This document shows, piece by piece, positions 25,748 to 33,695 of a DNA stretch of 64,000 nt (position 1 is its first letter; every line of letters starts with the position of its first letter). The notes beneath the pieces are model-generated. The model saw only the letters and a list, made by a program, of their open reading frames with translations, was not told the DNA's origin and ran no database searches. Location of the stretch: positions 124,001 to 188,000 of the forward strand of contig NZ_PYAX01000001.1 of assembly GCF_003014735.1 (NCBI RefSeq), in the 5' to 3' direction. The stretch is from Saccharothrix carnea. Lineage in GTDB: Bacteria > Actinomycetota > Actinomycetes > Mycobacteriales > Pseudonocardiaceae. A program made the translations under genes and the position numbers.

Positions 25748-26350
25748 TCACGCGGCGAGCACCGACGCCGCCATGCCGATCAGCGCCGTGCCGCACAGCC
25801 GCTCGAACACCGGCCGCACCTTGGGCCGGGTGAGCAGCGCCGAGAGCCGGCCGGCCAACGGCACCACCACGGCCCAGAAGCACGCGAACACGCCCACCGC
25901 GACGGCGGAGAGCAGCGCGGCCTGCGGCAGCGGCGGTGCCGCCGGGTCCATGGCCTGCGGGACCAGGCTGAGGAACGTCAGCATCACCTTCGGGTTGAGC
26001 AGGTCGCACAGCACGCCGCGCAGGAACAGCGACCGGTCCGACTTCGGCGCCTGCCTGATCGGCCCACCGCGCCGTGCCGCCCGCAGCGTGGCGATGCCCA
26101 GGTACGCCAGGTACAGCGCGCCGACCGCCTTGACCGCCAGCAACGCCGCCGGTGCCGCCGCGACCAGCGCGGACAGCCCCACCGTGGCCAGCAGGGCGTG
26201 CACCAGCAGCCCGGTCACCACGCCCGCCGCGGTCAGCGCGCCGTACCGCACCCCGCGCACGGCGTTGCCGGTGATCAGCACGAAGTCCGGGCCGGGCACG
26301 ACGGTGATGACGACGAGGGCGAGCAGGAACGAGGTCCAGGCGATGTGCAC
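25748..26350 (-). CDS. LysE-family amino-acid exporter
   Basis: A 200-aa membrane protein with about six helices and the LysE/RhtB signature VVPGPDFVLITGNAVRGVRYG near the N-terminus, VGALYLAYLGIATLRAA in the third helix, and LNPKVMLTFLSLVPQ. It would export amino acids or related amines. GTG 26350 has GAGGA seven bases away; the longer frame from 26368 starts inside the promoter and is less likely. It is divergent from an Lrp-type gene, the classical LysE/LysG-like arrangement, so Lrp control is probable. Confidence 0.88.
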   Translation of the reverse strand: MHIAWTSFLLALVVITVVPGPDFVLITGNAVRGVRYGALTAAGVVTGLLVHALLATVGLSALVAAAPAALLAVKAVGALYLAYLGIATLRAARRGGPIRQAPKSDRSLFLRGVLCDLLNPKVMLTFLSLVPQAMDPAAPPLPQAALLSAVAVGVFACFWAVVVPLAGRLSALLTRPKVRPVFERLCGTALIGMAASVLAA

Positions 26351-26409
26351 GGCCGCATCCTCGGTCACTCGTTCGGGTGTATTCCACCCGACGATTACAG
26401 TGTTCGGTT

Positions 26410-26916
26410 GTGAGCGACACAGCCGAACTGGATTCGGTCGACTGGCTGATCCTGGAGGCGTTGCAGAACGACGCGACGCTGCCGAACCGGAGCCTGGCCG
26501 AGCTGGTGGGCATCGCGCCGTCGACGTGCCTGCAACGCGTGCGCCGGTTGCGCGAGCTGGGCGTGATCACCGGCTTCCACGCCGTGGTCGACCCGCGGAC
26601 CACCGGGCTGCCGCTGGAGGCCGTGGTGTCGGTGAACGTGCGGCCGCACACCAGGCCCGTGGTGGCGGCGTTCCGGCGGTTCGTGATGGCTCAGCCTGAG
26701 ACGCGATCGCTGTTCCACGTCAGCGGGCAGGCGGACTTCCTGGTGCACATCGCGGTGGCCGACAGCACGCACCTGCAGGCGTTCCTGATGGACAAGATCG
26801 CCTCGCGCACGGAGGTGCGGAACCTGACCAGCTCGGTGGTGCTGGAACGGGTCGAGACGCGGGCCCTCACCCCGCCCGACGACCAGCGCCCCACCCACCG
26901 CAGGCGCCGCGTCTAG
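26410..26916 (+). CDS. Lrp/AsnC-family regulator
   Basis: A 168-aa regulator: residues 8-60 form the Lrp winged helix (LDSVDWLILEALQNDATLPNRSLAELVGIAPSTCLQRVRRLRELGVI), the rest an AsnC effector domain with FHVSGQADFLVHIAV, plus a basic tail. GTG 26410 follows a TACAGT -10-like box (26396-26401) by eight bases and has no Shine-Dalgarno, so it is probably leaderless. Divergent from the LysE exporter and 26 bp before the PLP decarboxylase, both plausible targets. Confidence 0.9.
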   Translation: MSDTAELDSVDWLILEALQNDATLPNRSLAELVGIAPSTCLQRVRRLRELGVITGFHAVVDPRTTGLPLEAVVSVNVRPHTRPVVAAFRRFVMAQPETRSLFHVSGQADFLVHIAVADSTHLQAFLMDKIASRTEVRNLTSSVVLERVETRALTPPDDQRPTHRRRRV

Positions 26917-26942
26917 GAATCCCCGGCAGGTAGGTTTTCGTC

Positions 26943-28331
26943 ATGGACCCTGACGAGTTCCGCCGGATCGGCCACGAGGTGATCGACTGGATCGCCGACT
27001 ACCGCTCGCGCGTCGAGGACTTCCCGGTCAGGTCACCGGTCGAGCCCGGGTGGGTGCGGGGGCAGCTCGCCGGGCTGCCCGAGCGGGGTGAGGGCTTCGA
27101 CGGCCTGCTCGCGGACCTGGACCGGGTCGTGCTGCCGGGTACCACGCACTGGCAGCACCCCGGCTTCTTCGCGTACTTCCCGTCCAACGCCTCGCTGCCG
27201 TCCGTGCTCGGCGACCTGCTGTCGTCGGGGCTGGGCGTGCAGGGCATGTTGTGGTCCACCTCGCCCGCCGCCACCGAGGTCGAGCAGCACCTGATGGACG
27301 AGCTGGTGGGCGCGTTCGGCCTGCCGTCGTCGTTCCTCGGCGGTGGGGTCATCCAGGACACCGCTTCGTCCGCCGCGCTGGTCGCGGTGCTCGCCGCCCT
27401 GCACCGGGCGTCGGGCGGGAAGTGGCGGCAGTCCGGCGTGGACGGCACGGAGACGGTGTACGTGTCGTCCCAGACCCACTCGTCGCTCGAACGGGCGGCG
27501 CGGATGGCGGGGCTGGGCGAGCAGGCCGTGCGGGCGATCGGGGTGGACTCGCGGTTGGCGATGCGGGTCGACGACCTGACGTCCCGGATCAGGTCCGATG
27601 TGGAGGCCGGGCGGCGGCCGATCATGGTGTGCGCGACCGTCGGCACCACGGGCACGGGCGCGGTGGACCCGGTGCGCGAGATCGCCGCGCTGTGCGCCGA
27701 GCACGGGATCTGGCTGCACGTGGACGCGGCGTGGGCGGGCCCGGCGGCGCTGTGCCCGGAGTTCCGCGGCTTGTTCGACGGCGTGGAGACGGCCGACTCG
27801 TTCACCGCGAACGCGCACAAGTGGATGCTGACGGCGTTCGACCTGTCGTTGTTCTGGACGGCGCACCCGGACGTGCTGGTGGACGCGCTCACGATCCTGC
27901 CGGAGTACCTGCGGAACACGGCGACCGAGTCGGGCGCCGTCGTGGACTACCGCGACTGGCAGATCCCGCTGGGCCGCCGGTTCCGGGCGTTGAAGCTGTG
28001 GTCGGTGCTGCGCTGGTACGGGCTGGAGGGCGTGCGCGAACACCTGCGCGGGCACGTGGAACTGGCGCGGCTGCTCGAATCTTGGGTCGGGGCGTCCGAG
28101 GACTGGGAGCTGGTCGTGCCGCGCACCCTGTCCCTGGTCACCATCGCCCACCGCGCCGGCGACGAGGCCACCAGAGCTGCGATGGACCACGTCAACGCGA
28201 CGGGCGACGCTTTCGTCACCCACACCGTGGTCGACGGCAGGTTCGCCATCCGGGTGGCGATCGGCGCGGAGGCGACCAGGGAGCACCACGTCCGCGCGCT
28301 CTGGGACACCCTGACCGGCCTCCCGGCTTGA
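26943..28331 (+). CDS. PLP-dependent aromatic-L-amino-acid-type decarboxylase
   Basis: A 462-aa group II decarboxylase. Seen: the N-terminal FRRIGHEVIDWIADY, THWQHPGFFAYFPSN, LSSGLGVQGMLWSTSPAATEVE, GGGVIQDTASSAALVAVLAA, WLHVDAAWAGPAAL (PLP-binding Asp) and FTANAHKWMLTAFDLSLFW with the Schiff-base Lys. Typical substrates are tryptophan, DOPA or phenylalanine; not decidable here. ATG 26943 follows TAGGTT (26931-26936) by six bases with no Shine-Dalgarno, so it is probably leaderless. Its stop codon lies inside the -35 box of the next gene. Confidence 0.9.
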   Translation: MDPDEFRRIGHEVIDWIADYRSRVEDFPVRSPVEPGWVRGQLAGLPERGEGFDGLLADLDRVVLPGTTHWQHPGFFAYFPSNASLPSVLGDLLSSGLGVQGMLWSTSPAATEVEQHLMDELVGAFGLPSSFLGGGVIQDTASSAALVAVLAALHRASGGKWRQSGVDGTETVYVSSQTHSSLERAARMAGLGEQAVRAIGVDSRLAMRVDDLTSRIRSDVEAGRRPIMVCATVGTTGTGAVDPVREIAALCAEHGIWLHVDAAWAGPAALCPEFRGLFDGVETADSFTANAHKWMLTAFDLSLFWTAHPDVLVDALTILPEYLRNTATESGAVVDYRDWQIPLGRRFRALKLWSVLRWYGLEGVREHLRGHVELARLLESWVGASEDWELVVPRTLSLVTIAHRAGDEATRAAMDHVNATGDAFVTHTVVDGRFAIRVAIGAEATREHHVRALWDTLTGLPA

Positions 28332-28357
28332 CAGGCAAGTCGCCACTTGCCTATAAC
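28328..28357 (+). promoter_or_regulatory. ArsR-gene promoter with palindrome filling the spacer
   Basis: TTGACA (28328-28333), then GGCAAGT-CGCC-ACTTGCC (28334-28351) as an exact 18-bp spacer with perfect 7-bp arms, then TATAAC (28352-28357). The GTG start lies six bases later. The palindrome is the likely operator of the ArsR-type product, which would block RNA polymerase directly. Confidence 0.8.
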
Positions 28358-28363
28358 TGGGTG

Positions 28364-28660
28364 GTGGACGCAGACCCCGACCTGTTCAAGGCGATCGGCG
28401 ACGCGACGCGACGCACCATCCTGGACGAACTGACCGAAAGGGACGGTCAGACGCTGTTCGAGATCTGCGGCCGGCTGACGATGAAGCACGGCCTGGCCTC
28501 GAGCCGCCAGGCCATCTCGCAGCACCTCGCGGTGCTCGAACAGGCCGGTCTGGTGCGCACCCGGCGGCAGGGCCGGTACAAGTTCCACCACCTCGACACG
28601 AGCCCGTTGCGCTCGATCGTGGAGCGGTGGCCCATCGACCGAGAGGAACCGAACCCGTGA
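28364..28660 (+). CDS. ArsR-family HTH regulator
   Basis: A 98-aa winged-helix repressor: LFKAIGDATRRTILDELTERDG, a recognition helix in SSRQAISQHLAVLEQAGLVRTRRQGRYKFHHL, and the tail PLRSIVERW. No clustered Cys metal site, so it is probably of the non-metal type (like those paired with VOC or SRPBCC genes). GTG 28361 is also in frame, but GTG 28364 is seven bases past the -10 and fits a leaderless mRNA. The stop overlaps the next GTG start (GTGA), giving coupling to the VOC gene. Confidence 0.9.
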   Translation: MDADPDLFKAIGDATRRTILDELTERDGQTLFEICGRLTMKHGLASSRQAISQHLAVLEQAGLVRTRRQGRYKFHHLDTSPLRSIVERWPIDREEPNP

Positions 28661-29046
28661 TCCGCATCAACATCACCAGCGTGCTCGTCGACGACCAGGC
28701 CAAGGCGCTGGCCTTCTACACCGAGAAGCTGGGGTTCATCAAGAAGACCGACGTCCCGGCAGGCGACGCCCGCTGGCTCACCGTGGTCTCCCCCGCCGAC
28801 CCGGACGGCGTCGAACTGCTGCTGGAGCCGGACGGCCACCCCGCTGCGGGCCCGTTCAAGAAGGCCCTGGTCGGCGACGGCATCCCGTTCACCCAGTTCG
28901 CCGTGGACGACGTCTACGCGGAGGTCGAGCGGCTCAAGGGCCTCGGCGTCGAGTTCACCCAGGAGGCCACCGACCTGGGCCCGGTCGTCACCGCCGTCCT
29001 CGACGACACCTGCGGAAACCTGATCCAGCTCGCCACCGTGAAGTAG
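28657..29046 (+). CDS. VOC-family (glyoxalase-like) protein
   Basis: A 129-aa vicinal-oxygen-chelate fold protein: INITSVLVDDQAKALAFYTEKLGF at the start, DPDGVELLLEP, and the second module IPFTQFAVDDVYAEVERLKGLGVEF ending DDTCGNLIQLA. Such proteins are lyases, dioxygenases or resistance proteins; the reaction is not clear. Start GTG 28657 overlaps the ArsR stop by GTGA. Its last 27 codons are part of an exactly repeated segment found again at 29756-29836. Confidence 0.88.
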   Translation: MIRINITSVLVDDQAKALAFYTEKLGFIKKTDVPAGDARWLTVVSPADPDGVELLLEPDGHPAAGPFKKALVGDGIPFTQFAVDDVYAEVERLKGLGVEFTQEATDLGPVVTAVLDDTCGNLIQLATVK

Positions 29047-29066
29047 CCACCGGGAGGCGCTGCGGC

Positions 29067-29627
29067 TCAGGGGTTGATCAGCGTGGCGAGGTCCACGGTA
29101 ACCGGGAAAGGTTCGGGAACCTCGACCTTCCCGGTGCCCTGGGCGATCTGCTTGTACCTGCCGGCGACCAGGCTGAACGCGATGAGCGTGGCCGGCTCGT
29201 CCAGTTCCACCACCCAGTAGTGCGGGATACCGACCTTGGCGTACTCGATCGGCTTGAAGACGCGGTCTGTCCGGCCCGTTCCCGGCGACACGATCTCCAC
29301 TGCCAATCGCAGGTCATCGGGGTTGAACCGACTCGGCTGCTCCCAGTAGCGCTCGGCCGGCACCACCACGACATCGGGTGCGCGCAGTGAGAGCGGAGGC
29401 CCCGGGTCTATCACGACATCGACGTCCTGGACCGCCACCATCCCCGCAGGCAATTGCTCTTTCAGGCAGCTACGGAGGTTCGCCATCGCCACTTGGTGCT
29501 TCGGTGCCGGCCTTGGGGCCACCAGCAAGACTCCTTCGACCAGCTCGAAGTGGCGCGACTTGTCCTCCGGAAGCGCGTCCCACTCCTCAAGCGTGAACAA
29601 GTGGTCAGGCCAGGGCATGGTGCTCAT
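29067..29627 (-). CDS. Uma2-family putative PD-(D/E)XK nuclease, copy 1
   Basis: A 186-aa protein with the Uma2/DUF820 pattern: FTLEEWDALPEDKSRHFELVEGVLLVAP, then LRAPDVVVVP (the PD), LAVEIVSPGTGRTDRVFKPIEYAKVGIPHYWVV carrying the (D/E)xK-type residues. The fold is nuclease-like but the cellular role is not established. ATG 29627 is preceded by GAGGTG; a longer open frame upstream runs into the duplicated tesB fragment and is not real. About two thirds of residues match copy 2. Confidence 0.85.
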   Translation of the reverse strand: MSTMPWPDHLFTLEEWDALPEDKSRHFELVEGVLLVAPRPAPKHQVAMANLRSCLKEQLPAGMVAVQDVDVVIDPGPPLSLRAPDVVVVPAERYWEQPSRFNPDDLRLAVEIVSPGTGRTDRVFKPIEYAKVGIPHYWVVELDEPATLIAFSLVAGRYKQIAQGTGKVEVPEPFPVTVDLATLINP

Positions 29628-29674
29628 CGCGGCCACCTCTCTTGCTCCATCGACTGCGCAGCGTAGCTGGTCGA

Positions 29675-29742
29675 CTACAGGACCCGAAGCAGGCCCTCCT
29701 GCACCACGGTAGCCACCAACTGGCCGTCGTGGCTGTAGAAGC
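29675..29742 (-). pseudogene. tesB 3'-end fragment
   Basis: The last 22-23 codons of the acyl-CoA thioesterase gene, identical to 30462-30529 and cut at 29742, left by the tandem duplication. It has no start. Confidence 0.85.
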
Positions 29743-29755
29743 AGGTACCCGGCCG

Positions 29756-29836
29756 CCGACCTGGGCCCGGTCGTCACCGCCGTCCTCGACGACACCTGCG
29801 GAAACCTGATCCAGCTCGCCACCGTGAAGTAGCCAC
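29756..29836 (+). pseudogene. VOC gene 3'-end fragment
   Basis: An exact 81-bp copy of 28970-29050, holding the last codons and stop of the VOC gene; no start. One mismatch just before the identity begins. Left by the tandem duplication. Confidence 0.85.
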
Positions 29837-29847
29837 GCGCTGACCGT

Positions 29848-30408
29848 TCAGCGGCTCAGCAGTTCGTCCAACTCGAACACCACCGGGAAGGGGTTGGGGA
29901 TCTCCACCTTCCCGGTGCCACCGCCTACGCGCTCGTAGTAGCCGTCGACCAGGGTGAAGGCGGTGAGCGTCACCGGGTCGTCGATCTCCACGAGCCAGTA
30001 GTGCGGGATGCCGGCCGCAGCGTACTCGGCGGGCTTCATCACGCGGTCCGTGCCGCCGGTGCCCGGCGATACGATCTCGACTGCCAGCAGGACGTCGTCC
30101 GGGTTGAAGCGCTTCGGGTACTCCAAGAAGCGCTCGTGGGGGACGATGACCATGTCCGGTGCGCGCATGGTGATCGGAGCCACCGGCTTGACCAGGACAT
30201 CCACATCCGGGACGGCCACGACGTCCCGCGGCAGTTGTTCGTCCAGCCAGGTGCCCAGCCGTTTCATGGCCACCTGGTGCTTGGGTGCCGGTTTCGGGGC
30301 CACGAGCAGGATCCCTTCGACCAGCTCGATGTGGTACGACTCGTCTTCCGGAAGCGCGTCCCACTCCTCCAAGGTGAGCAAGTGGTCAGGCCAGGGCATT
30401 GCGCTCAT
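29848..30408 (-). CDS. Uma2-family putative PD-(D/E)XK nuclease, copy 2
   Basis: A 186-aa paralogue of copy 1, same length, same start context. LTLEEWDALPEDESYHIELVEGILLVAPKPAPKHQ, MRAPDMVIVP and LAVEIVSPGTGGTDRVMKPAEYAAAGIPHYWLV keep the presumed active-site residues. Differences from copy 1 are scattered along the gene and mostly conservative, so both seem to be under selection. ATG 30408 is used; the longer frame beyond it is antisense to tesB. Confidence 0.85.
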   Translation of the reverse strand: MSAMPWPDHLLTLEEWDALPEDESYHIELVEGILLVAPKPAPKHQVAMKRLGTWLDEQLPRDVVAVPDVDVLVKPVAPITMRAPDMVIVPHERFLEYPKRFNPDDVLLAVEIVSPGTGGTDRVMKPAEYAAAGIPHYWLVEIDDPVTLTAFTLVDGYYERVGGGTGKVEIPNPFPVVFELDELLSR

Positions 30409-30461
30409 CGCGGCCCACCTCCCATGACGCACTCCATCGACTGCGCAGCGTAGCTGGTCGA

Positions 30462-31385
30462 CTACAGGACCCGAAGCAGGCCCTCCTGCACCACGGTAGC
30501 CACCAACTGGCCGTCGTGGCTGTAGAAGCGGCCGGTGGCCAGGCCGCGGGCACCGGAGGCCGACGGCGAGGCGCAGTCGTACAGGAACCACTCGTCGGCG
30601 CGGAACCGGCGGTGGAACCACATGGCGTGGTCCAGGCTCGCGCCCAGGACCTTGTCCGTGCCCCAGTACACCCCGTGGCGCACGAGGACGGAGTCGAGCA
30701 GGGTCATGTCCGACGCGTAAGCCAGCACGCACACGTGCAGCAGGTCGTCGTCCGGCAGCTTGCCGTCCGCCCGCATCCACACCTGGCTGCGCGCCTCGCC
30801 CGGCCCGTCCTCCCGCGCGCGCCACGGCGGCTCGGTCACGTACCGGATGTCGATCGGCCTCGGCAGCCGCGCCATGCCGATCTTCTCCAGGTACCCGGCC
30901 GCCGACTCGGCGTAGGTGGGCAGCGAGGTCGGCTCCGGCACGGTCGGCATCGGCTCCTGGTGGTCCAGGCCCGGCTCGTCCAGCTGGAACGACGCCGACA
31001 GCGCGAAGATCGCCTTGCCGTGCTGGACGGCGACCACGCGCCGGGTGGTGAACGAGCGCCCGTCCCGGATCCGGTCGACCTCGTACACGATCGGCACGGT
31101 CGGGTCGCCGCCGCGGATGAAGTACGAGTGCAGCGAGTGCACCCGGCGCTCGGGCGGCACGGTGCGGCCGGCGGCGACCAGGGCCTGGCCGGCGACCTGC
31201 CCGCCGAACACCCGCACGGGCGACTCGGCGGGCGACACCCCGCGGAAGATGTTCTCCTCGATGCGCTCCAGGTCGAGCAGCGCCACGAGGCGGTCGAGCA
31301 CGGGCTGCCCGTGCGGCACACCGTCGGCGTCCAGGGGAACGTCCGAGAACTCGGCGGTCGCCGCGGCGCGGGCAGCCTCGGTCAC
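30462..31385 (-). CDS. tesB: Acyl-CoA thioesterase II
   Basis: A 307-aa double-hotdog thioesterase that hydrolyses acyl-CoAs. Seen: ENIFRGVSP, RVFGGQVAGQALVAAGRTVPPERRVHSLHSYFIRGGDP, RSFTTRRVVAVQHGKAIFALSASFQ, and SLDHAMWFHRRFRADEWFLYDCASPSASGARGLATG with the catalytic Asp region. GTG 31385 has AGGAG five bases away and lies 8 bp after the pyruvate kinase stop, so both form an operon. Its last codons are duplicated downstream. Confidence 0.93.
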   Translation of the reverse strand: MTEAARAAATAEFSDVPLDADGVPHGQPVLDRLVALLDLERIEENIFRGVSPAESPVRVFGGQVAGQALVAAGRTVPPERRVHSLHSYFIRGGDPTVPIVYEVDRIRDGRSFTTRRVVAVQHGKAIFALSASFQLDEPGLDHQEPMPTVPEPTSLPTYAESAAGYLEKIGMARLPRPIDIRYVTEPPWRAREDGPGEARSQVWMRADGKLPDDDLLHVCVLAYASDMTLLDSVLVRHGVYWGTDKVLGASLDHAMWFHRRFRADEWFLYDCASPSASGARGLATGRFYSHDGQLVATVVQEGLLRVL

Positions 31386-31393
31386 GTCATCTC

Positions 31394-32818
31394 CTAAGCG
31401 TGGTCGTCCTCCCCCAGGCGGTGCACCCGGATGAGGTTCGTCGAGCCGATCGTGCCAGGCGGCGAGCCCGCCACGACCACGACGAGGTCACCGGGCTGGT
31501 ACCGGCCGATGTCGATCATCGACAGGTCCACCTGGCGGACCATCTCGTCCGTCGAGTCCACCTTAGGCACGAGGAACGTCTCCGTGCCCCAGGTGAGAGA
31601 AAGCTGACTGCGCACGCTGGGCTCCGGCGTGAACGCCAGCAGCGGCAGCGGGGTGTGCAGGCGGGCCAGCCGCCGCACGGTGTCACCGGACTGGGTGAAC
31701 GCGACCAGCGCCTTCGCGTTCAGCCGCTCGCCGATGTCGCGCGCCGCGTACGAGATCACGCCGCGCTTGGTGCGCGGGACGTGCGTCAGCGGCGGCACCA
31801 CGGTGGACTCGGTCTCGACGGCCTCGATGATGCGGCCCATGGTCTTGACCGACTCGATGGCGTAGCGGCCGACCGACGTCTCGCCGGACAGCATCAGCGC
31901 GTCGGCGCCGTCGAGCACGGCGTTGGCGACGTCCGAGGTCTCGGCGCGGGTCGGCCGGGAGTTGGTGATCATCGAGTCGAGCATCTGGGTGGCCACGATG
32001 ACCGGCTTGGCGTTCTCGCGGGCGATCTGGATGGCCCGCTTCTGCACCAGCGGCACGTGCTCCAGCGGCAGCTCGACGCCCAGGTCACCGCGGGCGACCA
32101 TGACGCCGTCGAAGGCGAGCACGATCGCCTCGAGGTTGTCGACCGCCTCCGGCTTCTCGATCTTGGCGATCACCGGCTTGCGGCCGTGGCCCACGCGGTC
32201 CATGACCTGGTGGACCAGGTCGATGTCCGCGGGCGAGCGCACGAACGACAGGGCGATGAAGTCCACGCCCAGGTTGAGGGCGAACTCCAGGTCTTCGATG
32301 TCCTTCTCGGACAGGGCGGGCACGGACACGTCCATGCCGGGCAGCGACAGGCCCTTGTTGTTGCTGACGGGGCCGCCTTCGGTGACCTCGCAGACCACGT
32401 CGGGGCCGTCGACCTCGGTGACGGTCAGGCCCACCTTGCCGTCGTCCACCAGCAGCCGGTCGCCGACCTTCGCGTCCTGCGCGAGCTGCTTGTAGGTGGT
32501 GGAAACGCGGTCGTGGGTGCCTTCGACGTCTTCGACGGTCACCCGGACGATGTCACCGGTGCGCCACTCGACGGGGCCGTGGGCGAACCGGCCGAGGCGG
32601 ATCTTCGGTCCCTGGAGGTCGGCCAGGATGCCGACCGCCCGGCCCGACGCATCGGCCGCGTTGCGGACGAGGTCGTAGACCTGCTTGTGGTCGGCATGGC
32701 TGCCGTGACTGAAGTTCATCCGGGCAACGTCCATACCGGCCGCCACCAGCTCGTTGACCTTGTCCTCGGTCGCGGTGGCAGGACCCATCGTACAGACGAT
32801 CTTCGCGCGTCGACTCAC
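31394..32818 (-). CDS. pyk: Pyruvate kinase
   Basis: A 474-aa glycolytic enzyme (phosphoenolpyruvate + ADP to pyruvate + ATP). RRAKIVCTMGPATATEDKV, MDVARMNFSHGSH, the active-site MVARGDLGVELPLEHVPLVQK and MLDSMITNSRPTRAETSDVANAVLDG are diagnostic; the C-terminal regulatory domain is complete. GTG 32818 follows a TACTCT box by eight bases without a Shine-Dalgarno, so it is probably leaderless. First gene of the pyk-tesB unit; divergent from a VanZ-like gene. Confidence 0.95.
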   Translation of the reverse strand: MSRRAKIVCTMGPATATEDKVNELVAAGMDVARMNFSHGSHADHKQVYDLVRNAADASGRAVGILADLQGPKIRLGRFAHGPVEWRTGDIVRVTVEDVEGTHDRVSTTYKQLAQDAKVGDRLLVDDGKVGLTVTEVDGPDVVCEVTEGGPVSNNKGLSLPGMDVSVPALSEKDIEDLEFALNLGVDFIALSFVRSPADIDLVHQVMDRVGHGRKPVIAKIEKPEAVDNLEAIVLAFDGVMVARGDLGVELPLEHVPLVQKRAIQIARENAKPVIVATQMLDSMITNSRPTRAETSDVANAVLDGADALMLSGETSVGRYAIESVKTMGRIIEAVETESTVVPPLTHVPRTKRGVISYAARDIGERLNAKALVAFTQSGDTVRRLARLHTPLPLLAFTPEPSVRSQLSLTWGTETFLVPKVDSTDEMVRQVDLSMIDIGRYQPGDLVVVVAGSPPGTIGSTNLIRVHRLGEDDHA

Positions 32819-32900
32819 GTCTAGTCAGAGTAGTCCCTGTCACTGGACCGATCAGGATGTACCGGGAAGTAATCTCGGCGAAACAGGCAGAATCCGCACC

Positions 32901-33251
32901 GTGGGCCCCAGAATCCTTCCGTTCGTGGTCGCGGTGTTGCTCAGCGTCATCGTGCTGTTCACCCCGGCGTCAGGTGTGCCCACGGCTCCGCCGGGCACCG
33001 ACAAGGTCGTGCACTTCGTGCTGTTTGCGCTGCTCATGGGCACCGGCCGCTACGCGCGCCTGCCGACGTGGCCGCTGGCCGCCTGCCTCTTCGGTTACGC
33101 CGCGGTCTCGGAAGCGTTGCAGTGGCTCATCACCGCCCTGAACCGCGGCGGCGACGTCCTGGACGCCCTGGTGGACGTCGCCGGCATCGGCTTCGCCTAC
33201 CTCCTGGCCCGCTCGGCCACCCGAAAACGTCGTACCCCTCTGGGAGAATAA
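32901..33251 (+). CDS. VanZ-like small membrane protein
   Basis: A 116-aa protein with about four membrane helices and the VanZ-family pattern DKVVHFVLFALLMGTGRY and SEALQWLITALNRGGDVLDALVDVAGIGFAYL. Function unknown; VanZ itself gives low-level teicoplanin resistance. GTG 32901 follows CAGAAT (32888-32893) by seven bases, with no Shine-Dalgarno. It ends just before a low-complexity tract. Confidence 0.8.
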   Translation: MGPRILPFVVAVLLSVIVLFTPASGVPTAPPGTDKVVHFVLFALLMGTGRYARLPTWPLAACLFGYAAVSEALQWLITALNRGGDVLDALVDVAGIGFAYLLARSATRKRRTPLGE

Positions 33252-33284
33252 AACCGGGGGTCCCCTGAGGGTTGACGCCTGCGT

Positions 33285-33660
33285 AGCCGGCAGCCGGTCT
33301 GCCCGGCCCACCAGCCCGCTCGCCCAACCCACCGGCCCGGCCCTCTGAGCCCCCAACCAGTCCGGCCAGGCCAGGCCCAGCCCAACCAGCCCGGCCCGGC
33401 CAGAGCCCAGCCCGGCCAGCCCTGGCCCACCGCGCAGTCCGCCCGGCCACCGCGCCAACCCACCCTGCCAGCCCGCACGGCCCTGCCAGCCTGCCTGCCC
33501 GACCCAGCCGCCCAGGCCCGCCACAGCCCGGCCCGCCCAACCCACCGGCTCAGCCCAGCCGGCCGAGCCCGGCAGCCTGCCCCGGCCCGCCAAGCTGCCC
33601 CAGCCCTCCAGCCAGGCCTGTCAGCGCAGCCGAGCCCGCGTACTGGCCCGCCGACCCACT
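33285..33660. repeat. C-rich low-complexity tract between convergent genes
   Basis: The 444-bp gap 33252-33695 separates the convergent VanZ and DUF2461 genes. About 370 bp of it is built of irregular CAGCC/CGGCC/GGCCCGCC-type units, very poor in T on the plus strand. Long frames on the minus strand here encode only Gly/Trp/Ala-rich repeats and have no ribosome-binding site. No gene is called. Confidence 0.75.
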
Positions 33661-33695
33661 CCGGGCGGCTGGGCGCGTCAGCGCCGCCGGCGTCG

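Larger units (their letters stand above)
28970..29742. repeat. Copy 1 of a ~786-bp tandem duplication
   Basis: This unit runs from the VOC gene tail (28970-29050) through the first Uma2 gene to a segment (29645-29742) equal to the 3' end of tesB. The second unit is 29756-30529. The outer 81-bp and 98-bp ends are identical between copies; the Uma2 genes inside are not. The 13-bp junction is 29743-29755. Confidence 0.9.
29756..30529. repeat. Copy 2 of the ~786-bp tandem duplication
   Basis: Starts with the VOC fragment, carries the second Uma2 gene, and ends within the intact tesB gene. Offsets between copies are 786 bp at the left end and 787 bp at the right end. Confidence 0.9.

Noticed and set aside
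33130-33593. Minus-strand frames in the C-rich tract encoding Gly/Trp/Ala repeats
   Set aside because: Translation follows only the repeat composition, with no ribosome-binding site and no conserved domain.
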